A stretch of 64,000 nucleotides of DNA, taken from NCBI RefSeq assembly GCF_031755915.1, contig NC_083387.1, positions 26,105,001-26,169,000 on the forward strand. The letters run 5' to 3'. Shown in pieces: positions 48,691 to 61,352 of the stretch (position 1 is the first letter of the stretch; the number at the start of each line of letters is the position of its first letter). A program made the position numbers and the translations under genes. Below the pieces are notes generated by a model. That model was not told where the DNA came from and ran no database searches. It saw only the letters and a list, made by a program, of their open reading frames with translations. Source of the stretch: Ziziphus jujuba. Lineage: Eukaryota; Streptophyta; Magnoliopsida; Rosales; Rhamnaceae.

Positions 48691-51293
48691 AACCATGTTT
48701 ATTGTAATTATTCTGTTAGATATTTTATTTGAATTAATTAGTTATGTGATTTACTCATATAATTTATTTATATCAGTAATTAAACTAATTTATGTGTTAA
48801 TTTTTTTTAGTAGAATTCTTGGACACATATTTTCTCTTTAATGTTTTGATTAGCTCATTGAACTAAAAAAATTATTTTTTCTAAAATCCCAACTAGCTTA
48901 TTCTCTCTTTATATTGCTATATTATTATATTCATTATATATTATATTATCATTATTATTTTATTAATTATTTTATATATATATAGATAAATTGGGAATAA
49001 TTAACCAAAGAATTAGTACAACATATACAATTGAAAAATTAGAATTTGATGTACTTATGATGTCTGTATGGTAAAAACCTAAAAAAAAAAATGTTTAAGC
49101 ACAGTGTATCCATTAGGCAATGCTTCTATCACTTTATTATTTTTTTGCAAATCAAAGAATTTTTTATATTGATTGAATAGCTATATTTAAAAGGTTAATA
49201 ATTTAGTTCAATACAATTTTGTAATTATGTATGTAAAAATCTTGGGATTATAATGTTTGGATGGAGAAAGTAATGGTGCAATATTTTGATGAGTTTAGAA
49301 ACTAAAATTAAAAAAAAAAAAAATCTTTAGAGATCGATTTATAAATAACGATATAGATTGGAGATCAATCATGTAATTTACTTTTAAATTTAAATGACAA
49401 AACATTATTTGATCTTCTTCATGTTTTATGATGAATTTTTTTTTCTCTTTTTTATTTTTTATTTATAAAAATGTTAAATAACATTAACTAACCAAAATCT
49501 ATTCATCTTTAGAATAATAGTTTTATCAAAAATTTTAAATATTATATATAATGTGAAGTCATTTAAATTTATTTTGGTATTTTTATCTTATGTGAAAGAT
49601 TGTTCAATTAATTATAGGAAAAAATAGACAGCCAGATATTTTAGAAGGTAAATTTTTATTTATTATGTTTGATTTATTAGCTAGATTTTTAAAATTTTCT
49701 ATTTTATTTATTATATCCAAATCCAGATGATGTACTAAGTTGATCATTTTTCTACTTCCAATAATGCTTAAGGAATTCCTGCTTCAAAAGTGATTCGAAG
49801 ATAAAGTTTCCTTAGTGCATATGGAGACGCCTTCACTGCATCAGGGTTTTTTTTGTTGTTGAAAACATTCAAGCTAAATGAGGAAGGTCTGATTCTATTC
49901 AACACATAGTTTAGCAAAATTTGCACGCCGTTCAGATGTTCAAACCTGGGTAGAAGATTGCCACTTAGGCTCATGGATATTTTACATCATGATGCAATTT
50001 CTGGGTTTATTGTTACTGTTATTATTATTTTATCATTTGGGTTTTGTTATTACAATTCTGCTTTTTTCCGCAAAACAATCACTTGGGTATGGACTTTACG
50101 AAACAACCATGAATTATTATTACGAAAATATTTTCTCGACGAGGATGGTAATCAGAGTGGGTGCGTATTTCAAAGTTCAGGAATGCCGCACCGAACCCCA
50201 ATTATGAATTGGGTACATGAACCCACCAGGTTTTGTTTTTTATTTTTTATTTTTTTTAATATAATGATTTTTGAATATATATATATATATATATATATTA
50301 TTGGGTTTTGCTGTAATTTTGTTTAATGAGTTTCATATGATAGTCAAAATTTAAAATATATGTCTATTATTTTTTATTTTCGGAATATCGTACATTTTCC
50401 TCTCGATAAAATAATGAAAACATTATATTTAGTATATTATAAATCAATGGAAAAAATGAAAATGGTAATTTTCTTATCAATTAGCAAATTGATGCATGCA
50501 TAGATTTGTTCGAATGATAAAACTACCTTGATTTGCATGAAATTTCCCTCATTAATTTTATTTTATCATTAATTATAACAATTTTTAATTTAAAAAGGGT
50601 ATATCTTGAACCCATCGGGAATTGTAATGAGTTTAATATTTGATTAAGAAAAACGCATAATAAGCAAAATTTTCTTATTGGGTTTACAAGGTATTGATTT
50701 TTGAGGAGTAACTATTTAATAATTAATTGATTATTTCAGATATAGTATTTAATCAGTTTAAAAAACATAAAATTATCCATGATTTAAGGAGTTATAAATA
50801 GTCGTCAATGATTTTCATAATGTCATATATATATATATATATATATATTTATATTTTGTGAATGATTTTTATAATTATATTTGGTAAGCTAAAAGTCGGG
50901 CATCTTTTTATGGCTTAGGTAGAAGTTGAGAAGTTATTAGATAATTATTAATCATACCTTGTTTGAATCAAAATTATTAATCATACTTCATAGTTTTAAA
51001 AAGATTACAAAAAAGTTGAGAAGTTATTAGATAATTATTAATCATACCTTTTTTTTTTAATCAAAATTATCAATCATACTTCATAGTTTTAAAAAAATTA
51101 CAAAAATAGTTTTAAAAAAATTCAAAATTCATTTATGAGTCATAATTGTATTTGGTACGCTGTATTATTTCAAATTTTTATCATTTCATCTCTTAATAAT
51201 TCCTTATCAATATAAGAAGGAGAGTAGACTTTCAAATATTAAAAAAGAAAAAATAGAGTACGGTAGATTTTCAAAACATACATAAGTACCGCT
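48691..51293. other. AT-rich intergenic DNA between the two duplication copies
   Basis: Mostly low-complexity AT sequence with (TA)n at 50278-50298 and 50825-50848. An imperfect direct repeat of about 80 bp (GAGAAGTTATTAGATAATTATTAATCAT) occurs near 50928 and 51016. At 49740-50230 both strands hold moderately long open frames of less biased composition; I could not connect them to any family. Confidence 0.45.
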
Positions 51294-51915
51294 TTTTTAT
51301 CACTTTCAAAAAGCGGGATTCTTTCACCTGCTACTCAACGCAACCCCAATTGGGAAACCGAAACCTGATCGTTACCAATTTGGTATACTGACACGTGGCG
51401 GTAAGTTGTTTTCTTGCCGGAGCTTGGCTTAGATATCTTGCCACGTTTCATCGACTGTATGGATGTTTTTAGTTCTTCATGGGGCCACATACTCCTTAGG
51501 TGGATGAATTGGCAACCGTTGGTATGATATAGGATGTTAGTCAATGCTTCATATTGAGTTTGACCATTGAGTAGCGGTTGATTCTTAAGCTGCATCGACT
51601 TTATATGATTGCATCATAGGCGCTTAATTTACCGCTTTTTTTTTTTTTTAATAAGATAAATGTAATTGAAAAAATATTTTTAATCTATATTTATAATTTA
51701 ATAATTCTTGTTTTATTTTTTGTTATTTTTTAGAGAAAAAAAAAACAGAACTTGTATATATGAAAGTAAGTTTTAAAAATTTATACACATCACCCACAAA
51801 AGACTATGCATGTTAGCAATGGGAGTTGTTCTCTTTTCTCATAAAAAAACATTCAATTTTTGTGATGATCAAAAAAGAAAAAAACGATTCAGTTTTTGTG
51901 AAGAGCACTTAGTTA

Positions 51916-51952
<37 letters not shown>

Positions 51953-52577
51953 TGCATATTGGTATTTAGAAGTTTCAAATTGTTCAGTTTGAATATTAAA
52001 ATTTTTTGTGTGAATTAAATCATTTAATTGGCTAATAGGGTTAATGGTGTCGTTAAATAATTTTATAAATTTGTTTTTCCCAAAAAAATAAAAAATATAT
52101 ATTTTTAGAAAAATAAATTTGTTATTTTTTTATTTTATATTTATGATTTATTATTTGAAAAGTTGTATTCATTTATATTTTATTTAAATTAAATTTTTTT
52201 GGATTTAAATTAGCCAAAAATAAAAATTAAATAAAATTGGAATTTTTATTTTTTATTAAACTACAAATTAAATAAAATAATTTTAATAGATAGAAATTGA
52301 TAATAATTTTTTATGCCCAAACCATAAAAAATTAGATAAAATAAAAATAAAAATAAAATTGGAATTTTTAGTCTAATAAAAATATTTTTATTAGATGAAA
52401 AATTAAATAAATTAATTTTATTTGACCAAAATTAATAATAATTTTTTATGCTCAAACATAAAAAAATTAGACCAAACTAAACAAAAATAAAAATTAGAAA
52501 AAATTAAAAATAAAAATAAATTTTAACTTTTATGTTTTTTTATTATTTTGATCTAATAAGAATAAATTTATTATTAC

Positions 52578-52624
<47 letters not shown>

Positions 52625-53668
52625 TTGGTTTAATAATTTATTTTTATTATTTTTGAACAAGAAGCAGAAGAAAGAAGAAGGAAGAAAATAGAGAGCTTCT
52701 TTGGTCAAACCGACTTGTAACAGATCAATGAAGAGAAAAAAAAAAAGAAAAAGAAAATATATAAAAAATGGATATAAAGAGAAGGAGAAAGAAAATCAAA
52801 TGAGAAAATTGAAAGAATGTGAGGAAAATTAAAAAAAAAAAAAATACAACGAAAAACAAAAATGATAATAATAATAACAGCACGCTTGACGAATTGACAC
52901 GTTCTCATTTGTTGTTATTAATTATTATTATTTAATTGGAAAAATGATCTGATTAGAAAAAGAGTTCCTTTAAACACAACATTCACAACGTCCAACAACT
53001 AAGAAAATAGTTTAAGACGTTCAAGAAAATCCTTCGAAGTTAGTTCAAGCAAAACATTGATAACCTCCAACAATGAACGACAAGGACTCAAAAAATCAGA
53101 CTTCCTCCAAGCACAACATGAAGTTCAAGTTCCAACCTCCAACCTCCAACAGAATAGGATGATGAGAAGAAAACGGTACCAATAATTCATTGTCACTATC
53201 AATCTTTCTTCTATATCTTTAAAAGGATTCATATCAGTTCTGTTTTTAAATTTTATAAGAAAACGGTACCAATAATTCATTATCACTATCAATCTTTCTT
53301 CTATATCTTTAAAAGGTTCCATATCAGTTCCGTTTTTAAATTTTATATAATTCATTGTCAGAAATTTTTTACCTTGGATACTGGGTCAAAATATGTTTAT
53401 AAAAGTCCATTGTCAGTCCTGTCTTTCAAGTTTTTATAATTCATTGTCGGATTGATGAATTTTCTATCTTGGAATCTGGGTCTCAAGCACGACCTTCACA
53501 AACTCTGACAATGGAGTGCGAGGAAAAGAACAAGGTGTAGACAAAATTCATTCTCACTATCAATCTTTATTTTATATGTTTATAAAAATTCATCAATTAT
53601 CTACTTTGGAATCTGGATCTCATAAAGATAAAATTATTATTATTATTATTTTTCATTGAAACCAATAG
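51294..53668. repeat. Large dispersed duplication, copy 2, with an AT-rich insertion
   Basis: The same block as 47036-48690, but split at GTTACC by about 750 bp (51918-52665) absent from copy 1. That insertion is almost pure A/T and includes (TA)n at 51919-51949 and an (ATT)n run at about 52573-52621. Near the right end a segment of about 98 bp (AAACGGTACCAATAATTCAT...) is duplicated in tandem (about 53170 and 53270). Confidence 0.85.
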
Positions 53669-53709
53669 AACTGTGTTACTGTAACCTCTATACATTTCTC
53701 AACTTTCAG

Positions 53710-54747
53710 AACTGTGTTCGACATATGATAAGTGGAACTCTGTTAAGAAAATAGGAGAGAATGATTTATTACAGACTCTTGTCATATTTCAATCGTATAA
53801 TGGCACAGCCATCGGTTTGAGGGTAAAACCTCCGGTTCTGGTTGCGGAGGGAACAAGGGGCGTCTACTTTTCTGTGTTTAAACCTGTATATGAAGAACCA
53901 ACCAGTTTCAATAATCCACGGGGTCATACCGATGCTAGTGAATGTTTTAAAAAGGGAGTGACTGCTGGAGAGGGAACATATAGAGAATATGGTGCATACT
54001 GTTTAGACCATAGTGGCTTCTTTGGGGTTCCTCCAACCATTATAGTGGAGTGTTCTAGCCTGCTGTTTGATAATGCAGCCGAGGGAACAATATGAAACTT
54101 GGCTCCTTGCGGAAGTTCATTGAGAATGAAGGAAGCTGTGATGACAGGGGCCAGGTGAGGAGGTCCACAAAATAGTAATTTTGGACATAAGGTTGGCTAA
54201 TACAGACCGCCACGCCGGAAATATACTATGGGGCAAAGACCAAGATGGCCATACGTTTTTGGTGCTCATTGATCATGGAATGTCTACCCCGGAGAGTTTA
54301 ATTACTCTTTTCAATTTGCTTGTGGTATTTCAATTAGCTTTTTCCAGTTTACTTGTTGCAATGCATAAATGTATTTTGACAAAAGTTCTTTCCATATATA
54401 ATTTCAGTGTGAGCTACAAATAATATGTTCTTAGTTTTCTTTTCCAAACCCAATAATTTATGCTCTTCCATTTCTGCTGCTACAGTTTGAAGATTACACT
54501 TGGATCTGCTAAATGGGAACCGTCCCCGAAGTCTGCCAGGATACTATGAATTTCTACCATACTCCTTCAAAAAGGAGCAGAGGCTGGAAGCACACCCAGA
54601 GACATTGGACGAATAATTTGCAGTGATTTTCTTGATAATAAGTCCGAGATGGAGAATATGGTTGAGAAGGCAGAGAAATCAATGTCTAATTGCTCAAATG
54701 AAGATGAATTCATGAAATGTACAGCAAAGCTGTTGAATGCCTATTAA
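53710..54747 (+). pseudogene. Phosphatidylinositol 4-kinase gamma-like pseudogene
   Basis: Translated pieces follow the plant PI4K-gamma order: VAEGTRGVYFSVFKPVYEEP (with the ATP-binding lysine of FKP), NNPRG, GVTAGEGTYREYGAYCLDH, GFFGVPPTIIVEC, KLGSLRKFIENEGSCDD, then EEVHKIVILDIRLANTDRHAGNIL and LIDHG (catalytic and Mg-binding loops), FEDYTW, ISTILLQKGAEAG and a C-terminal tail ending TAKLLNAY. The frame is broken after DNAAEGTI (stop), again between CDDRGQ and EEVHK, and a stop follows FEDYTWIC. The donor expected after HGMSTPES reads TTAATT, so the last intron is probably unspliceable. The ubiquitin-like N-terminal part of a full PI4K-gamma is not visible upstream. The kinase motifs themselves remain well preserved, so inactivation looks fairly recent. 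Confidence 0.82.
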
Positions 54748-55410
54748 TTCCAAAAACTTAAACTTTCAATGGATTTTTATTTGATTTATATTTTTTTCTG
54801 ATAAAAGCTTCCAGATAGGCACTTTAGCATAACTCCTGACAATCGGGTGATAGCAGTTTTTTGTAAATTTTTTCTTTTTTTTTTTGGGGTAAATTGGCAT
54901 TTGTTGCATATATATGTACATCTGGACTGTGTTAAAAAGTAAATAATAAATAATTTGTAATTTTGTATCAAAGTCGGCAGCATGAGGAAAAGTTTGATTT
55001 GGATACTTCATGGTTAAGAGAGTAGAAAATTGACATGTGTCTAAAATTAATGTAAGGAAGTCAAATTATTTACTAAAACCATAGCAAGTTGCCACACGTA
55101 AGCTAGCTTTAAATGTATTACGTAGATAGTTAATAGGTTGATATGTGTACTCAAATGAGCTGTATTTTTACATTTATTGAAAAGAAAAACAGCAAAGCAT
55201 ATGGCGGTTGTTAGTTTGAACAGCTTCTTTTAGCCTTATATATATAGGCTTGTACCGCGACCAGTTTGAGATGATTAAAACAGAGCCTTAATAAACGTGC
55301 ATTTTATTTTCTTTTGTCCTTCTCTTCTTTTCAATTTTAAGTAGGCTCAACCTCTCCTTTTCTCTTTACCAAATAGAATTTATTCAATCTCCTCTTATCC
55401 AACAAATTTG
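54748..55410. other. Intergenic DNA
   Basis: AT-rich with a T10 run. Nothing recognisable. Confidence 0.5.
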
Positions 55411-55634
55411 GTATTAGAGAGTAGGTTTACTTTGAACACTCTAGTTTCTTCAAAGTAATAGCATTGGAGAAACGACTTGGCCAGTTAAGACCATGAGCGT
55501 ATCGTCGGTAGAAGAGATAAGTTGATCGGTGCTCATCGAAAGACGGACCGATCGACCCATTTCTAGGTCCAACTACGAGTTTTTTAATTGCACAACTTAA
55601 ATATACGCTATTGGAGCTGGAATTACCGCGGCTG
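55411..55634 (-). rRNA. Decayed internal fragment of nuclear 18S rRNA, truncated by a repeat insertion
   Basis: The plus strand carries the complement of 18S rRNA: GGTCCAACTACGAG, AACTTAAATATACGCTATTG and GAGCTGGAATTACCGCGGCTG-type sequence, preceded by GGCCAGTTAAGACC and CACTCTAGTTTCTTCAAAGT. This is roughly 220 bp of the central 18S domain. Differences from the conserved plant sequence are mostly G-to-A and C-to-T, as from decay of methylated CpG. Homology stops at CGGCTG, where 18S would continue CTGGCACC, and the repeat copy starts three bases later. It is a pseudogene fragment, not an rDNA unit. Confidence 0.88.
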
Positions 55635-55636
55635 TT

Positions 55637-58600
55637 TATAACACCCCGTCCCAAAGTACAACGGAAAAGTTCCAACTTTGACCGAGGTTGACCGTTGACT
55701 GTTGACTTTGACCGTTGACCATTGACCGTTGACCAAAGGGGTCAAAAGTTGACTTTTTGACTCAGATGGAATTCTAGGTTGAATGAGGTACCGTTACGAA
55801 GTACACGTTGGCATAAGTTCGTAAACTAGTAGCACGTTGAAAACGGAACTACGGTTTGAAAGATATGAGCAAAACAAGATTGGGGTCCAAACTGTCCAAG
55901 GGTGCCAGAGTTGACTTTTTATTTATGGGGAAATGAGCTTTGACTCATATGTGGTTGTAAAATGCTCGTCGATACGAGTCCACAGACTAGCGGCACGCCT
56001 AATTTGGACATACGTTAAAAAGTTATGGGTCTGCAAAGATTTCCAATTACCGCAATATTTTATTCTATTTTCGAATTATGTACATTGTATGAACAGTGAC
56101 ACCACGTGTCGACATCTTAGAGGTCCATGTGGGTGAACAGTGCCACCCACGGTGGCCTTAAACCAATGTGAAAAGAGGGGGGAGGAGAGAGAAAGAGAGA
56201 GGAGAGAGAAGGAGGAGAGAGAAAGAGAGGGGGAGAAAAATCGGCCACCACCGATTGGCCATCGTCCGGTCACCGGAGGGCCACATGCACCACCCCACTG
56301 CCTCCGCCTCCTCAATTCCGACTGGCCACCCAAATCTCACGGCCAACCGGTCGGTAACGCACCGGGATCGGAGCGTTTTCTAGCGCGGCCATTTTTCCCC
56401 TCCACCACCGGCCACCGCCGTTTGACCCATTTTTGGCCATTTTCAGGCCACAAGCGCCAGCCACCCTTCACCACCTCCTCATTTCCGACCAGCCCACCAA
56501 ATTTCACGGCTACCGGATCTTCGACGCGTCGGGATTGGAGTATTTTCCGGTGAGGGACCGAAAATCTTCAAACCTAGATCTCTTCGCCGTCTGGCCTCCG
56601 TTTGACTCACCGCCAGTCCCGTTGGAACCCTCTCCCCTCGATCTACAAAACCCCCAAAAATCTCGGCCACCAGCCACCTGACGCGCCACCAGCGATGATG
56701 GTTTCTGGTGGGATTCGGCGGCTCACCGGAAAAATCCAGTTCCGGCGAGTACCCAGTTGCACCGCCGGTCCTTCCCCACTAATTCTGACCCCCTGAACCC
56801 AGATCCGGTTTTCTTTTCCTCCAATTCGAGACGGTTTGGGAGAATTGAGGCTCTAAAGGCCGAGAGTTTTCCGGTGAGATTCTCGCCACCACCGGTCCGA
56901 TCTCCGGGAAGTAAGACCAGATTAGTAATTCTCGTCACTCAAGCTTCGATTTGGTATATTACTCGTCAATTTTGGTTAACGTTTGTGTTAGTCCCCCCGA
57001 GTACCGGATATTATTTACCCGAATAAAATCTTATTTTATTTGACTGTGTGTAAATTGTTATTCTAGGAGCACGTGTACATCGTAGAATTGATCCCATGAA
57101 GGATCTTGGATTAATTGCGGGCTCGAGGTGAGTGACCCACCTTCAAAATTATTTTGGGATGTTAAGATATATATATTTTGTGTTAATTTGTTATTTGAAA
57201 ATTATGTTTGATGTGTTGAATATTTAGTAAACTTATATTTGGAATTTTGATGCCAAAATTGAATGGAATTAAATATTTGTATATTATAAAATATTTTGGT
57301 TGTAAGGAATTTGAGGTTTTGGTAATTATTATCAAATTTCATTGTTGGAATATTTCATAATGGAATATTTCAAAAATATGTTTATGTGTTCAATATTATG
57401 AGAATTTCTATCTAGAATTGTATTGCCAATTTATAATGTTTTTAATATATGTTTTGGTGCCAAAAATATATATTTGTAAATTTAAAGGAATTGTGGTTTT
57501 GATTCCTTTAATTTATGGTTATGTTTATCATTAGATTTATTGTGCATAATTATATGATTTTAATACCTTATAAATTTATGTGATTTAATATTTACTTGGG
57601 TATGGATTGATTGTATGGATTTGAAGGAAATTATTTATTTTAAATTTATTATATATTGAAGGAATTTATATGGTTTTCATAGTACTGATTTAAATTGATT
57701 TTGAGAATTTGAGAAAAATATGGATTTAAATTATTATGTTTTAAAAATATTTATGCTGGGAATATTAATGGCTTGATCTTATGCCATTGGAAGATTTGGA
57801 TATTTGAATTGAGAGTTGCTGAATTTGAAATTGATGGTATTTATGCGATGAATTTATGACGATGATTTATAAAGGAATTGTGAAAAATTTACGGGTTTAA
57901 TTGGATGGAATAAACCCGGTGGTATTTATAAGATTTTGAGATTTAAAATAAATATGTGGCTTTTATGATTTTTAGATACACCATACACGTACTGGTATTC
58001 TGTGTATATGATGTGATTAGTGCGCACATGGATATGATTAGCGCACAGGTGGGTGTGAGTAGCATGCAGGTGATTTATGGGATTGTCCTGTGGTTGCCAT
58101 CGGATGAGGGTAGACCGCCCCTCCATGGCCGGGATACCTGGTTGCAGCGGTGCGGTGGGACGCCACGCGATCGTATGTCGGTTTCTCTTTTTAACCTCCT
58201 GTCTGGCGGTATCTTGGGACGCTGGGTACTGTTGGCGCCATTGGTATATAGTGGGTACATCAAGTGATTTTCAGAACTTGGATTTCAAAATAAATCTTTT
58301 GAAATTGTATTTAAATTAAGAATATATTTAATGTTGTTTTTATTATTTATTTCTAATGGAGGTTTTAAATTGATTTAATTTTTCCTTTGCTTAATTGTTC
58401 AATAAATTGATTTATTTTAATTATTTAATTATTTCCTGAATTGTCTTAATGTAAGTTTCATTAATATTTCGGTATTATTTGTTTATGACATTTATTAATC
58501 ATTTAGTAATTGCTACAAATTATTTTTATTTCTATTCCTATTTTATTTTCATTATAAATTTTGGATGCTTGATTTATTATATTTTATTTGAGATTTAGTT

Positions 58601-59281
58601 AACTAATTGTTTCGTTGGTTTTCGGGGAATACGAATAACGGGTTTTGTGAAAATATTTTAAAAGAGGAACTTTTCCAACCGAGTGAATCGTAAAGGTTTT
58701 GAGAGAAAATATTATCTTCAATTAATTATTATTTACTTACTTATTTATTCTTAATTAATCAAGTGTACTATAATTTTTGTTACTATTATAATTGTACAGT
58801 AGATAGGGTCACTCACTGAGATGATTAGCATCTCATATTTTTTTAAATTCCGTTCCCCTAGGTCCAGGTTGGGAGACGTGGATCATCTGGGGCGAGCCCG
58901 ACGTCTCAGTTCATTGCCGAAAGTTCAAGAAGCATTTCTTTTCTTTTTCCTCTTCATCTTGTATTGCTTCCTTATCTGACATTGTATTAATTCCACATTT
59001 ATTTTTATAATGCTCTGTATACTGTATTGGATATTTAGTTGTTAATTATGCACTGATTTACTGTTATTCATTTGGAGTGTTGCAAATTTGTGGAATTATA
59101 TTGTAGTAATGTGGGAGGAATAAGGGGATGTATATAGAAGTGTGCTTTCAGTGCAGGAAATTTGTGGTAAGTCCAACTCTTAGGGGAGGTTCTGCCAGAT
59201 TTTCCATTGGAAGGTCCGGTAGGGTTTTCTTGGGATCAGGGCTTGTCTAGGGTTCCGGTGAGGAATTTTGGACGGGTCCTG
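55637..59281 (+). mobile_element. Long LTR-like repeat, copy 1 (Ty3/gypsy type suspected)
   Basis: Starts TATAACACCCCGTCCC (TGTAACA in copies 2 and 3) and runs 3.6 kb to the start of copy 2. Order of parts: TTGAC-rich head (to about 55760), a GA/CT tract, a GC-rich CCGGCCACC-type segment, conserved block 56940-57140, AT-rich stretch, conserved block 57976-58260, AT-rich stretch, GGGTCACTCAC plus hairpin (58806-58835), and a T-rich tail. No gag or pol frame is present. The long length, TGTAACA start and nested neighbours fit a long terminal repeat. The far end is not certain, since no CA terminus or primer site is visible before copy 2 begins. Confidence 0.6.
55677..55767 (+). promoter_or_regulatory. 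TTGAC (W-box core) cluster in the head of copy 1
   Basis: Ten TTGAC motifs occur in about 90 bp, most as TTGACC or TTGACT, the core bound by WRKY factors; a GTCAA on the other strand adds one more. Copy 2 (about 59317-59375) and copy 3 (about 61394-61450) keep fewer. Confidence 0.45.
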
Positions 59282-61352
59282 TGTAACACCCCGTCCCAAA
59301 GTACAACGGAAATTTTCCAACTTTGACCGTTGACTTTGACTTTGACTATTGACCAAAGGGGTCAAAAGTTGACTTTTTGTTCCGGTTGGAATTCTAGGTT
59401 GACTGAGATACCGTTACGAAGTACACGTTGGCACGAGTTCGTAGACTAGTAGCACGTTGAAAACGGAGCTACGGTTTGAAAGTATGAGCAAAACAAATTG
59501 AGGTCCAAATTGTCCAAGGGATGCCGGAGTTGACTATTTATTCATGCAAATTTGAGCTTTGACTCAGGCATGATTGTGAAGTACTAGTCGATACGAGTTC
59601 GTAGACTAGTGGCACGTCCGATTTGGACATGTGGTTTGAAAGTTATGGACTTGTAGAGTTTTTCAAATACTGTATTATTTTAATATTATTTTTTTTAAAC
59701 GTGTAACGATATGCCACGTGTGACTTAATAAATGTGACCATGTGTCACCATGGTGAGATGCCAGATGTCAACCATGTATAAGATCATATTATTTTATTGT
59801 TGTTTTATATAATAATATTATTTAATTAATTTTTAATTTATTTCTTTTATTTCTTTTCTTTCTTTTCCCCACGTGGGAAAACACCTTTCTCCTCTTTTCT
59901 TTTCCTTTCCTTCCCTTCTCCTTCTTCCCCGAGCCCGTAAAAAAACCAGCAAGGAATTCTCTCTCTCTCTCTCCTTTGACTCTCTCCCCCTCTCTCTTTG
60001 ACCAACCGTTTGGCCGGATTTCAGTGGCCGGACGGCCACACCCGCCGGCCACCGGTGAAGCCCAGTCCCCCGCACCCCAACCTCCAATTTTCCCGGCCAG
60101 TCACCGCCGGACGCGCCCAAATTGAGCCGGTGAAATCGGCGGCGGCGGGTTAAGTTTTTCCGGCGATTCTCGCCATTTCCGGCCGACCCAGCCCGACCCA
60201 TACCTCTATTCCACCATTTTCGACCCCTCTGAGTCCATTTCCGGGGTTAGATTGCCCAAAATCCCTACCGTTTGAGAGATCCCTCAAGTTTAAATTCGGC
60301 CGAAACTTTTCGGCCATATTCCGGCCACCACCGGCGGAATTGGGATCAATGGAGACCGGTAATGCGATCCTCATTCCACAAGCTTCGATTCGGTATATTA
60401 TTCGACAATTTTGGTTAACGTTTGTGTTTAATCCCCCGGGTATCGGGTATTATTTATCCGAATAAAATATTAATTTATTTGACTGTGTGTGAATTGTGTT
60501 CTAGGAGCACGAGTGAGTCATGAAATCGATCCTATGGTGGATCGTGGTTTAATTGCGTGCTCGAGGTGAGTGACCCACCTTCAAATTAATTTCGGGAATT
60601 AAATTTGTGAATATTATGTGTGATTTGAATATTTGAAATTTATATTCTATGTGTCAAATATTTAATTGATTATTGTGGAAATTATTGGTGGATTTATTTT
60701 GATTAAAGAAAATATGCATTATATAAATTTATGCCATGTGAAAATTATTTTATGGTATTGAGAATTTTGGAATTCAATTATATATGAAATTGTTGTGGTT
60801 TTAACATTAATTTGGACATGATTTGATTTTCAAATATTTCAAGGAAAATATTTGTTTATGTTGGTGACTTTAATTTTTATAAGTATGCCATGGAATATTA
60901 TGTGATTTAATTTATTATATTTCAAAAATATTTATGCTATTGGAAAAATTTGAATATTTAAATTGGTGGATTTGGGAGTTGGTGGATTTGAAAATCATGG
61001 AAATTATGGAGAATTTCCGAGTTTAATTGAATGGAATAAACCCGGTATGTCAAATTTGAAAATTTGAGATGTATTGATTTATGATTTTTAGATGCACCAT
61101 ACACGTACTGGTGTTCTGTTTATATGTGATATGGTTAGTGTGCACACGGATGTGATTAGCGCACGGGTGGGTGTGAGTAGTGCGCAGGTGATTTATGGGG
61201 TTGTCCTGTGTTTGCCATCGGATGAGGGTAGGCCGCCTCTCCATGGCCGGGACACCTGTTTGCAGCGGCGCGGTGGGACGCCACGCGACCGTATGCCGGT
61301 TTCTCTCTATAACCTCCTGTCTGGCGGTACCTTGGGACACTGGGTACTATTG
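59282..61352 (+). mobile_element. Long LTR-like repeat, copy 2, cut short by copy 3
   Basis: Begins TGTAACACCCCGTCCC and follows copy 1 part by part. It stops at GGGTACTATTGG (61352), where copy 1 continues CGCCATTGG. Copy 3 starts immediately, which is what insertion of copy 3 into copy 2 would give. The head has a shorter TTGAC cluster and a (CT)n tract at about 59960-59998. Confidence 0.6.

Noticed and set aside
48691..50330. Extra PI4K-gamma exons next to duplication copy 1
   Set aside because: I looked for the FKP, DRHAGN and DHG motifs that follow copy 2 and found none here.
56076..56938. Several 60-137 aa frames on both strands in the GC-rich part of long repeat copy 1
   Set aside because: The frames come from GC-rich, stop-poor CCGGCC-type sequence. 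They are not conserved as frames between the three copies and resemble no gag or pol domain.
57926..58319. Overlapping frames in the conserved 57976-58260 block of the long repeats
   Set aside because: The block is conserved at DNA level, but indels between copies do not preserve any one frame, so conservation is unlikely to be protein-coding.
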